From: Actinomycetota bacterium
Lineage (GTDB): Bacteria; Actinomycetota; Actinomycetes; Nanopelagicales; Nanopelagicaceae
DNA length: 34,167 nucleotides
Direction of reading: 5' to 3'
Assembly: GCA_009700025.1 (NCBI GenBank)
Contig: WLMW01000007.1
Span: 1-34,167 of the forward strand
Positions within the stretch are counted from its first letter, which is position 1; every line of letters begins with the position of its first letter. Shown here piece after piece: positions 1 to 9,924 of the stretch. The notes beneath the pieces were generated by a model that did not search any database, was not told the DNA's origin, and saw nothing but the letters and a program-made list of their open reading frames with translations. A program made the position numbers and the translations under genes.

Positions 1-162
1 CAAAGCCTGCGTACATATGCGGGTCTTGCAAAAGATTGTGTAGTAATCGGTGCAAACACTCGCGTTGAAATCTGGGATGCAACTTCTTGGAATGAATATT
101 TAGCAGATCGCGAAAAGAGTTTTGCTGATGTTTCAGAGGAGGTTTTTCCAGGATTGTTTTAA
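1..162 (+). CDS. mraZ: Transcriptional regulator MraZ, C-terminal part (5' truncated by window)
   Basis: Frame 1 reads [53 protein letters not shown], with the MraZ C-terminal pattern (YAGL..., R-EIWD...W..Y). It lies directly upstream of rsmH, as expected in the dcw cluster. Confidence 0.9.
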   Translation, partial: QSLRTYAGLAKDCVVIGANTRVEIWDATSWNEYLADREKSFADVSEEVFPGLF

Positions 163-165
163 CTC

Positions 166-269
166 ACTCTCATTTGTGGCCACCGCCGACCCTTCGAAAG
201 TAACGGCGCCCCTTCCCCGGCGCCGCTATTAATCAGATCCGTCGGCCGGCGGTGACCAGAGATGAGAGT
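166..269 (+). ncRNA. mraW-type structured RNA / 5' UTR element upstream of rsmH
   Basis: Nested inverted repeats: actctcat (166-173)/atgagagt (262-269); caccgccgac (181-190)/gtcgg(ccgg)cggtg (241-254, small bulge); terminal cggcgcc (204-210)/ggcgccg (219-225) with loop CCTTCCCC (211-218). The position between mraZ and mraW/rsmH in an actinobacterium and the CUUCCCC loop match what I recall of the mraW RNA motif. Confidence 0.8.
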
Positions 270-313
270 TAGAAAAATTGAAGTGTTGTTCTATCTAATA
301 GTTAGGGGGAGAG

Positions 314-1267
314 ATGATTGCAAATAGTGCACATGTATCAGTAATGCTTGATCGTTGTATTGAACTGTTAACCCCTGCAATTAACTCTTCACAAAAGCCA
401 GTGATTGTCGATGCAACTCTGGGTTTGGGCGGGCACACAGAATCTCTTCTCGCTAAGTTTCCAAATTTAACTGTCATTGGAATTGACCGTGATGCTGATG
501 CACTCAAGCGCGCATCAGAGAGGTTAGCGCCATATACAGATCGCTTATTTACTGCCCACACAACATTTGACGCAATTACTTCTGTTGTTAATTCATTTGG
601 CTTCTCACACATTACTGGTGTGCTCTTCGACTTAGGCGTTTCGTCAATGCAGTTGGATGAAACCAATAGGGGATTCTCGTATTCTCATGATGCTCCGCTT
701 GATATGCGAATGGATCGCTCACAAAGATTAACTGCGGCTGAAATTGTGAATACTTACGAACCAGGCCAATTGGTTCGAATCTTGCGCACCTATGGTGAAG
801 AAAAATTTGCAACAAGGGTTGTTGAATCTATTGTTAAAGCTCGAGAAATTGCTCCATTGAACTCTACGTCTGAACTAGCAGCTCTCATTAAAAATGCGAT
901 ACCCGCAGCTACTCGTCGGACCGGTGGTAACCCTGCTAAAAGAAGTTTTCAAGCTCTTCGAATTGAAACAAACGATGAACTCGGTGCGATTACGCGAGCA
1001 CTTCCAGCTGCTCTCCAATTACTGAGTGTGGGTGGCCGCCTAGTGGTCATGTCTTTTCAATCCCTTGAAGATCGGATTGTTAAAGATCTATTCGTTGCAT
1101 CTACAACCTCAGGTACGCCAAGAGATCTCCCATTTGAACTTCCCGAATTTGCCGCAAAGTTTTCACTTGTGATTCGTGGAAGTGAAACACCAAGTGCACA
1201 AGAGCTTGAAAAGAACTCACGCTCGACATCTGTGCGGCTTCGTGCAATCGAGAGAGTGGCTGCTTAA
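314..1267 (+). CDS. rsmH: 16S rRNA (cytosine(1402)-N4)-methyltransferase RsmH (MraW)
   Basis: HVSVMLDRCIELL, DATLGLGGHT, GVLFDLGVSSMQLD and RGFSYSHDAPLDMRMD motifs; SD aggggga upstream of the ATG. Confidence 0.97.
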   Translation: MIANSAHVSVMLDRCIELLTPAINSSQKPVIVDATLGLGGHTESLLAKFPNLTVIGIDRDADALKRASERLAPYTDRLFTAHTTFDAITSVVNSFGFSHITGVLFDLGVSSMQLDETNRGFSYSHDAPLDMRMDRSQRLTAAEIVNTYEPGQLVRILRTYGEEKFATRVVESIVKAREIAPLNSTSELAALIKNAIPAATRRTGGNPAKRSFQALRIETNDELGAITRALPAALQLLSVGGRLVVMSFQSLEDRIVKDLFVASTTSGTPRDLPFELPEFAAKFSLVIRGSETPSAQELEKNSRSTSVRLRAIERVAA

Positions 1268-1674
1268 TGGCCATGACAGCGTTCACTCCTGCGATAACGC
1301 GTTCAAAGGAAATCTTTGCAGAAAAATCTACGCAAGTAGTGTTGAAATTAGTACCAGATATTTCAGAAGGCAAACAGGCCAACCGCAAGTTTTTTGCAAC
1401 TTTTGTCTCAAGCGTAGGAATTCTTGGCCTCATCATGCTCTTGTTTATTAATACGTTATTAGCTCAAGACGCTTTCGAATTATCACACCTTAAACTCGAA
1501 GCAAAGATGGTCAGTGATCAAAAGGAAGCGATAGCTCGAGAGATAGATAGAAAATCCTCTCCAGAAGCTCTCGCTCATGCTGCAACAGTTTTAGGGATGA
1601 AACAATCTGATACTCCAATATTTCTTAATTTAAACCAAGTTACTCCAGTTCTGAGAAGGTCAAAGAATGGGTAA
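1267..1674 (+). CDS. ftsL: FtsL-like division protein (single TM plus short coiled coil)
   Basis: Small single-TM protein (FFATFVSSVGILGLIMLLFINTLLAQ) followed by a helical segment, located between rsmH and ftsI. The call rests mainly on synteny and topology. Confidence 0.75.
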   Translation: MAMTAFTPAITRSKEIFAEKSTQVVLKLVPDISEGKQANRKFFATFVSSVGILGLIMLLFINTLLAQDAFELSHLKLEAKMVSDQKEAIAREIDRKSSPEALAHAATVLGMKQSDTPIFLNLNQVTPVLRRSKNG

Positions 1675-3478
1675 TTTTGCTTTAGCGCATAACCGCATCC
1701 GTATCTTGGTTCTACTTATAGCTGTCGCAATGTTGCTATTTGGAGTTCGATTAGTTCAAGTACAAGCCATTCAAGCTGGTGATTATCGAATGCGCGCAGT
1801 CAATGAAATGGAAAATACACGTTCATTACCTGCTCCGCGGGGGGAAATCACGGATATTAATGGTGTTGCATTTGCGCGCAGCGTAGTTGCCACAAGCATT
1901 GTTGTTGATCAAACTCAGATTACCAATCCATCACGTGTGGCAAATTTTGTTGCTCCAATTCTTGGACTTTCGGTTTCAGAAGTTATCACAAGTATTTCTG
2001 GAAAGCGCAAATGGAACATGGTTTATCAGAATGCGAAACCGGCGCTTTGGCAAAAACTCACTGCCGCACTATCAACTTATAATGCACAGTTTCCCGGTAT
2101 GAGCCCGGAGCGCATCATCGGTTTTTATCCAGAGCGGGGATATGTCCGTGAATATCCATCAGGATCCCTCATCGCATCTTTGGTTGGCTTCGTTAATCAC
2201 GATGGCAAAGGTGCAACGGGACTTGAATCGAGTATGAACTCAGTTATATCTGGCGTTGATGGACGATATTCGTACGCCAATGGCTATGGTGCCGAAATTC
2301 CCGGATCCCAATCTGAAATCTCTCCAGCTCAAACTGGAACTTCGATTCGCTTAACTATTGATCGAGATATTCAGTGGGTGGCCTCAAAAGCGATTTCTGA
2401 TGCAGTAAAAGCATCAGGGGCAATAAGTGGCACGGTGATTGTTATGGATCCAAAAACTGGAGAAATCTTAGCTCACGCAACTGCTCCAACTTTTGATCCA
2501 AACAATACGTCAAAAGTTTCTTTGATAGCAATGCGTAATCCATCTGTTCAGGATGTTTATGAACCAGGATCAACCGGTAAAGTGATGACAGTAGCTGCGG
2601 CAATTGAAGAAAAAAAGATTACGCTTAATTCGGTATTTACCATTCCTTATGCGTTGAAGCGATCAAATAAGGTTTTCCATGATCATGAAAAACATGCAAC
2701 GGAACGCTTAACAACATCTGGAGTATTGGCAGTTTCAAGTAATACTGGGGCGATCCAAATCGGAGAGTTACTCTCACATGAAAAGCTCTATAACTATCTT
2801 TCAAAGTTTGGTGTGGGTAGCAAAACTGGTTCAGGCCTGCCCGGTGAATCACGCGGAAAACTCCTAAAAGTTGCTGATTGGTCCGGGACAACTGCCCCCA
2901 CAGTGGCATTTGGTCAGGGTTATTCATTAACTGCAATGCAGGCGACAAGTATTTTCGCAACTATTGCAAATAATGGAGTTCGAGTTTCCCCAACTGTTAT
3001 TGCAGGTACCAGTGATTCGAGCGGAAACTTTACTCCTGCAGTTGGTCGTACAAGTCAGCGTGTTGTAAGTGCGGAAACAGCTCAAACAATGCGACTTATG
3101 ATGGAAAGTGTTGTTTCTGCATCTGGCACTGCGCCGAGTGCTGCAATTGCCGGATATCGAGTCGCTGGCAAAACAGGTACTGCTATGCGCATCGATGACA
3201 CATGTGGTTGCTACCGGGGATACACCGCATCATTTATTGGCTTTGCTCCAGCTGACAAACCGGCTTATGTAATTAGCGTAACTATTCAAGATCCAAAAGG
3301 AATGCACTGGGGCGGTGCGCTTGGCGGACCCGTATTTAAAGAAGTCATGTCATTTGTATTACAAAGTCGTCATATCGCACCAACAGGTTCTAAAATTGTT
3401 CCAGTTGCATTAAATGAAAGAGAATTGCAAAAACAGTTAGTCGTAAAGAAGGTGATATATGCAAAGACCAATGACTAA
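1667..3478 (+). CDS. ftsI: Peptidoglycan D,D-transpeptidase FtsI / PBP3 family
   Basis: Transpeptidase motifs STGK (SxxK), SSN (SxN) and KTGTA; N-terminal TM; dcw context. Confidence 0.95.
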   Translation: MGNFALAHNRIRILVLLIAVAMLLFGVRLVQVQAIQAGDYRMRAVNEMENTRSLPAPRGEITDINGVAFARSVVATSIVVDQTQITNPSRVANFVAPILGLSVSEVITSISGKRKWNMVYQNAKPALWQKLTAALSTYNAQFPGMSPERIIGFYPERGYVREYPSGSLIASLVGFVNHDGKGATGLESSMNSVISGVDGRYSYANGYGAEIPGSQSEISPAQTGTSIRLTIDRDIQWVASKAISDAVKASGAISGTVIVMDPKTGEILAHATAPTFDPNNTSKVSLIAMRNPSVQDVYEPGSTGKVMTVAAAIEEKKITLNSVFTIPYALKRSNKVFHDHEKHATERLTTSGVLAVSSNTGAIQIGELLSHEKLYNYLSKFGVGSKTGSGLPGESRGKLLKVADWSGTTAPTVAFGQGYSLTAMQATSIFATIANNGVRVSPTVIAGTSDSSGNFTPAVGRTSQRVVSAETAQTMRLMMESVVSASGTAPSAAIAGYRVAGKTGTAMRIDDTCGCYRGYTASFIGFAPADKPAYVISVTIQDPKGMHWGGALGGPVFKEVMSFVLQSRHIAPTGSKIVPVALNERELQKQLVVKKVIYAKTND

Positions 3479-4946
3479 TTCTTGCAAGAGTCTGACAGCG
3501 GTTTCTGCCATAGTTGATGCTCAATGTGCACAAAATATCGAAGGTATTGAAGTTACTGGAATTTCACAGTCAAGTCGTAGCGTTCTAAAAGGTGATTTGT
3601 TTATTGCACTACCAGGTGAAAAATTCCATGGTGCAGAATTTGCAAATGAGGCTGTAGAAAATGGTGCGGTAGCAATTCTTACAGATGCTTATGGCGCGAC
3701 ATTGATTTCAGGAGTTCCGGTGATTATCTCGGATAACCCGCGTCGGGCTGCTGGTGTGATTAGTGCTTGGTTCTATTCCGAGCCTATGCGTGATCTTTAT
3801 AGCGTAGGAGTAACTGGCACTAACGGGAAAACTACAGTGACCACTTTGCTGCATCAGATTATGCAGGCGGCAGGGCGCGAAAGTGGGCTCATTGGGACCG
3901 TTGAAGTTCGCATAGGTAGTGAAGTTTTTCCAAGCAAGAGAACGACTCCAGAGAGCAGTGATTTACAGACACTTTCTGCAGTGATGCGTGAACGACACAT
4001 GCGAAACCTAGTGATGGAAGTTTCAAGTCACGCGATTACTTTAGAGCGAATCAGAGGAAGTCACTTCGCTGTTGTTGGATTTACAAACCTTTCCCAAGAC
4101 CACTTGGATTTCCACAAAACAATGGAAGACTATTTTCAAGCTAAATCAGAGTTATTCACTTTTGAGTATGCCGATTTAGCCGTTATTAATATCGATGATT
4201 CTTACGGTGAACGGTTGGCAAAAATGACAGATTTGCCCGTTATGACTCTCTCTCGCAAAAACACGAAGGCCGATTGGCATTATGTTTCTATCACTCGGGA
4301 CTATTTGGGTGCCTCGGTTGCAATTCGAGGCAGTGGTGGAATATTGATAGAAGGAAAAACTGTTCTCTATGGTGGATTTAATTATGACAATCTGCTGATG
4401 GCTGTAGCTATAGCTTCGGAAAGTGGCATTGATCCTATTGACATTGCCGCGATACTTCCGCAATTAACTGGTGCGGTGGGACGTTTAGAGTCTGTAAGGC
4501 TTGGCCAAAACTTCACAGCTCTCGTTGACTATGCACATTCACCAGATGCAGTAGCTCGTGTTTTAGAAACTGCACATGAAATATCGCAGGGAAGTGTTAT
4601 TGCTGTTTTGGGATGCGGTGGTGACAGGGATTCAACTAAACGCTCTCTCATGGGTAAAGCCCTGCACGATGGTGCAGACATTGCAATCTATACGAGCGAT
4701 AATCCAAGAAGTGAGAAACCCGAAGAAATTCTGGTGCAGATGGTTTTAGACATCGACCTTGAATCCCCAAGTGAAGTTATAGTCGATAGAGCGATGGCAA
4801 TCAGAACTGCAGTTAACCACGCTAATCAAGGAGATATTGTAATAATTCTGGGTAAAGGTCATGAAAAAGGTCAGGAAGCAAACGGAATAGTCCATCCATT
4901 TGATGACCGAATTGAACTCGCGCGTGCGATTGAAGATAAAAAGTGA
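3459..4946 (+). CDS. murE: UDP-MurNAc-tripeptide synthetase (meso-DAP type)
   Basis: TGTNGKTTV P-loop; DNPRSEKPEEI carries the DNPR motif typical of mDAP-adding MurE. Confidence 0.95.
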   Translation: MQRPMTNSCKSLTAVSAIVDAQCAQNIEGIEVTGISQSSRSVLKGDLFIALPGEKFHGAEFANEAVENGAVAILTDAYGATLISGVPVIISDNPRRAAGVISAWFYSEPMRDLYSVGVTGTNGKTTVTTLLHQIMQAAGRESGLIGTVEVRIGSEVFPSKRTTPESSDLQTLSAVMRERHMRNLVMEVSSHAITLERIRGSHFAVVGFTNLSQDHLDFHKTMEDYFQAKSELFTFEYADLAVINIDDSYGERLAKMTDLPVMTLSRKNTKADWHYVSITRDYLGASVAIRGSGGILIEGKTVLYGGFNYDNLLMAVAIASESGIDPIDIAAILPQLTGAVGRLESVRLGQNFTALVDYAHSPDAVARVLETAHEISQGSVIAVLGCGGDRDSTKRSLMGKALHDGADIAIYTSDNPRSEKPEEILVQMVLDIDLESPSEVIVDRAMAIRTAVNHANQGDIVIILGKGHEKGQEANGIVHPFDDRIELARAIEDKK

Positions 4947-6319
4947 TCACATTAACAGCCGGTGAAATCGCTCTACTAGTTGGGGGAGACCTCCGATGTG
5001 ATTCTGATTTACTTATTTCGAAAGCTCCAGTATTTGATTCGCGTTTAGCAACTCCCGGATGTTTCTTTCTTGCGCTGGAAGGTGAAAATAATGATGGCCA
5101 TGATTTTGTAGCAGATGCGTATCGATTGGGTTCGGTCCTCTCGCTCACAACAAGAGTTATTGACGGACCTTGCATTATTGTAAAAGATGTTCTCCAAGCT
5201 TTAACAACCATTGCCGGATTCGTAAGAAGTAAATTAAGCAACTTGACGGTTATCGGAATAACCGGTTCGCAGGGCAAGACAAGCACTAAGGATCTCATGT
5301 CGCATATGTTGGCAACAGTTGGACCAACTGTTGCACCTTTGGGTTCATTCAATAATGAATTAGGCCTCCCATTAACTTTGCTGCAATGTGATGAACGAAC
5401 AAGATTCTGTATTCTTGAAATGGGGGCTCGCCACAAAGGTGACATCGCGCATTTGTGTGAAATAGCACGACCAAATATTGGAGTTGTACTAGCAGTAGGT
5501 ACAGCACACTTTGGCGAATTTGGGTCTCAGCTAGCCATCGCACAAACAAAGAGCGAACTAATCCAGTCTCTTGGCGAAAAAGGTATTGCAATTTTGGGTA
5601 CTTATGATGAGTTCACTCCAGCAATGGCCACACTGCATTCAGGCCCTGTTCTTACTTTTGGAGAAAAGAATGGTGTTGATGTTCGTGCAGCTGATATAGA
5701 AATACGTGAAGGCCGTCCACACTTTGACCTAGTAACAAGTGCTGGCCGTGATGCAGTTGGAATGCGATTAATAGGCGCGCATCAAATTTCTAATGCACTA
5801 GCAGTTGCAGCAGTTGGAACTGCTCTCTCACTTCCGATTGAGTTAATTGCAAGTTCCCTTTCCACAGCGGAGATTTCCAGTAAATGGCGGATGGAACTCA
5901 CAGAGATTGAAGACTTACTTATAATTAATGATTCATACAATGCAAATCCAGCCTCTATGGCAGCGGCGCTTCGATCCCTTATCTTGTTTGCACAGGAGCG
6001 TGGCGGTCAATCCTGGGCATTTCTAGGAAAAATGCATGAACTCGGCGAGTCAGGAGCATCAGCAAGCGCAGATATTGGCACCCTTGCTTCTGAGATTGGC
6101 ATTGATCACCTAGTGATTATCGCTGCACCCGAGTATGGATCTGGAGTTGGCCCCATGCAGTTCCATCATGTAGCAAGCATCAAGGATGCGGCCCAATTTG
6201 TCACTTATTTAGAACCAGGCGATGTTGTTCTAGTTAAAGCATCACGTGCTGAAAGGTTTGAATTGCTTGCCTCAGATATTGTAGAACACTGGCTTAATCG
6301 CGATGGAAAAATCGAATGA
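4943..6319 (+). CDS. murF: UDP-MurNAc-tripeptide--D-alanyl-D-alanine ligase
   Basis: GTG start overlapping the murE stop; [23 protein letters not shown] and LGKMHELG motifs. Confidence 0.95.
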   Translation: MITLTAGEIALLVGGDLRCDSDLLISKAPVFDSRLATPGCFFLALEGENNDGHDFVADAYRLGSVLSLTTRVIDGPCIIVKDVLQALTTIAGFVRSKLSNLTVIGITGSQGKTSTKDLMSHMLATVGPTVAPLGSFNNELGLPLTLLQCDERTRFCILEMGARHKGDIAHLCEIARPNIGVVLAVGTAHFGEFGSQLAIAQTKSELIQSLGEKGIAILGTYDEFTPAMATLHSGPVLTFGEKNGVDVRAADIEIREGRPHFDLVTSAGRDAVGMRLIGAHQISNALAVAAVGTALSLPIELIASSLSTAEISSKWRMELTEIEDLLIINDSYNANPASMAAALRSLILFAQERGGQSWAFLGKMHELGESGASASADIGTLASEIGIDHLVIIAAPEYGSGVGPMQFHHVASIKDAAQFVTYLEPGDVVLVKASRAERFELLASDIVEHWLNRDGKIE

Positions 6320-7374
6320 GGCAGATTCTGATTGCTGGAGCAGTAGCGCTCTTATTTTCACTTTTCGGAACACGTGGCCTCATCAAAATTCTTGCTACAC
6401 GAGGTTATGGACAGATTATTCGTGATGATGGACCGAGTAGTCACCATACAAAACGTGGAACACCAACAATGGGAGGAATTATCCTCATTGCAGCAGCGGT
6501 GGTTGGGTATTTAACCGCCCACGCAATAACACATAACTCTGTGACAATTTCAGCAGTACTAGTAATTGGTTTGGTAGTTGCGTTGGGGCTAGTGGGTTTT
6601 ATTGATGACTATTTGAAAGTTTCTCGACAGAAATCCTTAGGGCTGACTGGAAAACAGAAACTATTTGGCCAAGCTTCGGTTGCTGCCGTCTTCGGTATCT
6701 TGGGCATCAGATTTGCTGATTCTTTTTCGCTCACGCCAATTTCTTATTATTTATCTGGTGTTCGTGAGACTTCACTGTATCTCGGACCAATACTTGCAGT
6801 TGTATGGGTAGTACTCATGGTGATGTCTGCAAGCAATGGTGTCAATCTAACTGATGGTTTAGATGGACTTGCAACAGGTGCATCTGTAATGACATTTCTT
6901 TCATTCATTTTGATTGGCGTATGGGAGTTTGGGCAGGGATGTACGGTGAATGCGGGCATTGGATGTTATCAAGTCAGAGATCCGCTAGATCTAGCCGTCC
7001 TAGCTGCTGCATTTGCTGGTTCTTGTACCGGATTTTTATGGTGGAATGCTTCTCCTGCAAAAATTTTTATGGGAGATACAGGTTCCCTGGCTCTTGGCGG
7101 TGCCTTAGCAGGTTTAGCAGCGACACTTCGAGTGGAACTTTTATTAATTCCACTTGGTGGATTATTCGTGATTATTACTATGTCAGTTGTGATTCAGACT
7201 CTGTACTTCAAAATAAGTGGTGGAAAGCGTGTATTTAAAATGGCCCCACTTCAACATCATTTTGAGCTCTTAGGTTGGGGCGAAGTGACAATTGTGATTC
7301 GCTTTTGGATCATTGCGGGCTTATCAGTTGCATTTGGTTTAGGTCTCTTCTATGCCCAATGGGTAGTTAAGTAA
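6316..7374 (+). CDS. mraY: Phospho-MurNAc-pentapeptide transferase
   Basis: [32 protein letters not shown] and APLQHHFEL motifs; polytopic. Confidence 0.97.
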   Translation: MRQILIAGAVALLFSLFGTRGLIKILATRGYGQIIRDDGPSSHHTKRGTPTMGGIILIAAAVVGYLTAHAITHNSVTISAVLVIGLVVALGLVGFIDDYLKVSRQKSLGLTGKQKLFGQASVAAVFGILGIRFADSFSLTPISYYLSGVRETSLYLGPILAVVWVVLMVMSASNGVNLTDGLDGLATGASVMTFLSFILIGVWEFGQGCTVNAGIGCYQVRDPLDLAVLAAAFAGSCTGFLWWNASPAKIFMGDTGSLALGGALAGLAATLRVELLLIPLGGLFVIITMSVVIQTLYFKISGGKRVFKMAPLQHHFELLGWGEVTIVIRFWIIAGLSVAFGLGLFYAQWVVK

Positions 7375-7379
7375 ACTTC

Positions 7380-8768
7380 ATGGCTTTTATATTTGATGGC
7401 AAAAAAGTATTGGTAGCAGGTGGAGGAGTTACCGGTAGTGCCGTTGCTAAAACCCTTGCATCTCGAGGTGCTTCCATAGTTATTGTTGATGAAAATCAAG
7501 ATTTAGATCTCGAATTTACAGTTCTTGCTCCCAGTTTGATTAAAATTAAGGATTACTTCGCAGTCGTAGTTTCCCCTGGCTGGAAACCAACGCATCCAAT
7601 AGTTATTGCAGCAGTTGAATCTGGGATTCAAATTTGGAATGAGATTGATTTAGCTTGGGCAATTTCGAGAGAGATTTCACCACAGCAAAAATGGATGGCA
7701 ATCACGGGCACAAATGGCAAGACAACCACAGTTGAAATGGCAGTTGCAATGCTACAAAGTGCGGGTCTGAGTGCAGCAGCTTGTGGCAATGTTGGTGACA
7801 CAGTTATCGATGCTGTAATCCACAACGAACCTTTTGACTATTTGATACTCGAGCTTTCATCCTTTCAACTTCATTGGATGCAACATGCAAGCTTTACGAG
7901 CATAGCAATTCTGAATCTCGCTGATGATCATCTGGATTGGCATGGCAGTTTTGACAATTACTGCAGAGCAAAATTCTCTCTACTTAATCACTCAGATATT
8001 GCAGTTTTAAATGCAGACGACAGTGAAGTAATGCAACGTGCTCGTTCATGGGCTGGTAAAAAAATATTTTTCACACTTGAAACACCAGCAGCGGGCGAAC
8101 TAGGTGTTGTTGAGGATTTATTAGTTGATCGTGCGTTCATCCGGGATCCCCATGAGGCTTCAATGATTGCCCAAATCAATGATATTCAACCGACTTTGCC
8201 TCATAGTGTTTCAAATGCGCTTGCGGCAGCTGGGCTAGCTCTTTCAGTGGGGGTTTCATATGCAGATATCCAGAAAGCTCTAATTGGTTTTCATCCAGGC
8301 CGACATCGAATAGAAGTAGTTCTAAGAGAAGATGAAATTTCATGGATTGATGATTCAAAGGCAACTAATCCGCATGCTGCAGCGGCATCAATCATGTCTC
8401 ACTTATCTGTCATTTGGATCGCTGGAGGCTTGGCTAAAGGTGCAGATATGAACTCACTTATTGATCGAGTTAAATCCCGCGTGAAAGCTGCCATTTTAAT
8501 TGGTGATGACCGTGCATTAATTGAGGCGGCTCTCCATAAATTAGCCCCCAAGATTCCTATTGTAAAGGTAGACACAGATTTTCCTAAAGGTGATCCTTCA
8601 AATGATTTAATGGAGAAAGTGGTTGGCGTTGCAAAGACTTTCGCTGAACCGGGAGACACAGTTTTAATGGCGCCGGCTTGTGCTTCGATGGATCAATTTA
8701 TTTCCTATGCAGATCGTGGAGATAGATTCGCTTCCGCTGTAAAGAAACTAGTGAAAAATGAAAACTGA
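7380..8768 (+). CDS. murD: UDP-MurNAc-L-alanine--D-glutamate ligase
   Basis: TGTNGKTTTVEM, LELSSFQL, DDSKATNPHAA and GGLAKGADM motifs. Confidence 0.96.
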   Translation: MAFIFDGKKVLVAGGGVTGSAVAKTLASRGASIVIVDENQDLDLEFTVLAPSLIKIKDYFAVVVSPGWKPTHPIVIAAVESGIQIWNEIDLAWAISREISPQQKWMAITGTNGKTTTVEMAVAMLQSAGLSAAACGNVGDTVIDAVIHNEPFDYLILELSSFQLHWMQHASFTSIAILNLADDHLDWHGSFDNYCRAKFSLLNHSDIAVLNADDSEVMQRARSWAGKKIFFTLETPAAGELGVVEDLLVDRAFIRDPHEASMIAQINDIQPTLPHSVSNALAAAGLALSVGVSYADIQKALIGFHPGRHRIEVVLREDEISWIDDSKATNPHAAAASIMSHLSVIWIAGGLAKGADMNSLIDRVKSRVKAAILIGDDRALIEAALHKLAPKIPIVKVDTDFPKGDPSNDLMEKVVGVAKTFAEPGDTVLMAPACASMDQFISYADRGDRFASAVKKLVKNEN

Positions 8769-9924
8769 AGTTAGACCTAATTTATTCACTAAGCCCGTAA
8801 ATCTTTATTACATGCTTCTTGGGAGTACGCTGAGTTTGAGCATACTCGGAGTCGTTATGGTTTTCTCGGCTTCATCTATTTACTCCCTTGAAAATAATGG
8901 ATCAACATATGCGGTCGTTCTCCGTCAAATAATTTTTCTAGTCATTTCCATTCCAATGGCTTGGGTACTTTCTCGTCTTACACTTACACGCTGGAAATTG
9001 ATAGCTCGTTTCGGGGCAGTAGCATCGATAGCGCTTTTAGCATTAGTCCAAGTTTCAGGTAAGAGAGTTAGTGGAAATAACAACTGGATAAATATTGGTT
9101 TTATTGATGTACAGCCAAGTGAGGTTGTTAAATTCCTCATGATTCTCTGGGCTGGTTTCATGCTGGCAAAGCGAGAACATAATGGTGTTATTGAAACAAA
9201 TGTAATTCTTCTGATTGCGCCGCTTTTTGTATTTTGTATGCTCTTGGTGTTAATAGGCAAGGACTTAGGAACGGCATCAGTATTCGCTTTGATTTTAGCG
9301 GGATTGCTGTGGGTTTCTGGAGTGCGACTGGGAGTTTTCACTGGAATTTTGGCAGTTGGCTTTGCCGGTCTAGCAGCCCTTATTTACACAGCGCCATATC
9401 GTTTAGATCGTCTTTCAGTTCTCATCAATCCATTCGCGGATGGTCAATACAAAAGTACAGGTTGGCAACCCGCGCATAGTCTTTTAGGTCTTGCTAGTGG
9501 TGGCTTTTTCGGAGTTGGTCTTGGGGCTAGCCGACAAAAATGGGGTAATTTGCCGGCTGCTCACACTGACTTCATCTTCTCAGTTATAGGGGAAGAGCTG
9601 GGTTTATTTGGGACGCTTTCAACGTTAGCTCTGCTCTCACTATTACTTTTCTCAATATTTAGAATCGCTCTTCGCTCACATGAGCCAATGGTTCGATTTG
9701 TTTGTTGTGGAATCGGATGTTGGATTGCCATTCAAACTATTCTCAACATTGGCTCTGCTGTGAGTGTTTTGCCGGTCGTTGGTGTTACTTTGCCACTTGT
9801 TTCATATGGTGGTTCAGCGCTCATTGCTACATATATGGGAATTGGATTTGTTATTGGCGCAGCTAGGAGAGATCCTAAGATTTTTGAGGATCTAAAGAAA
9901 AGTGACTACAAATGGCTACGGTAG
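8758..9924 (+). CDS. ftsW: SEDS peptidoglycan polymerase FtsW
   Basis: Polytopic; NNWINIGFIDVQPSEVVKF, AHTDFIFSVIGEELG, and PLVSYGGSALI near the C-terminus. Confidence 0.95.
   Translation: MKTEVRPNLFTKPVNLYYMLLGSTLSLSILGVVMVFSASSIYSLENNGSTYAVVLRQIIFLVISIPMAWVLSRLTLTRWKLIARFGAVASIALLALVQVSGKRVSGNNNWINIGFIDVQPSEVVKFLMILWAGFMLAKREHNGVIETNVILLIAPLFVFCMLLVLIGKDLGTASVFALILAGLLWVSGVRLGVFTGILAVGFAGLAALIYTAPYRLDRLSVLINPFADGQYKSTGWQPAHSLLGLASGGFFGVGLGASRQKWGNLPAAHTDFIFSVIGEELGLFGTLSTLALLSLLLFSIFRIALRSHEPMVRFVCCGIGCWIAIQTILNIGSAVSVLPVVGVTLPLVSYGGSALIATYMGIGFVIGAARRDPKIFEDLKKSDYKWLR

Noticed and set aside
4822-5445. 207-aa minus-strand ORF antisense to murE/murF
   Set aside because: It is low-complexity and shows no recognisable domain. 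It lies fully opposite well-supported CDSs.
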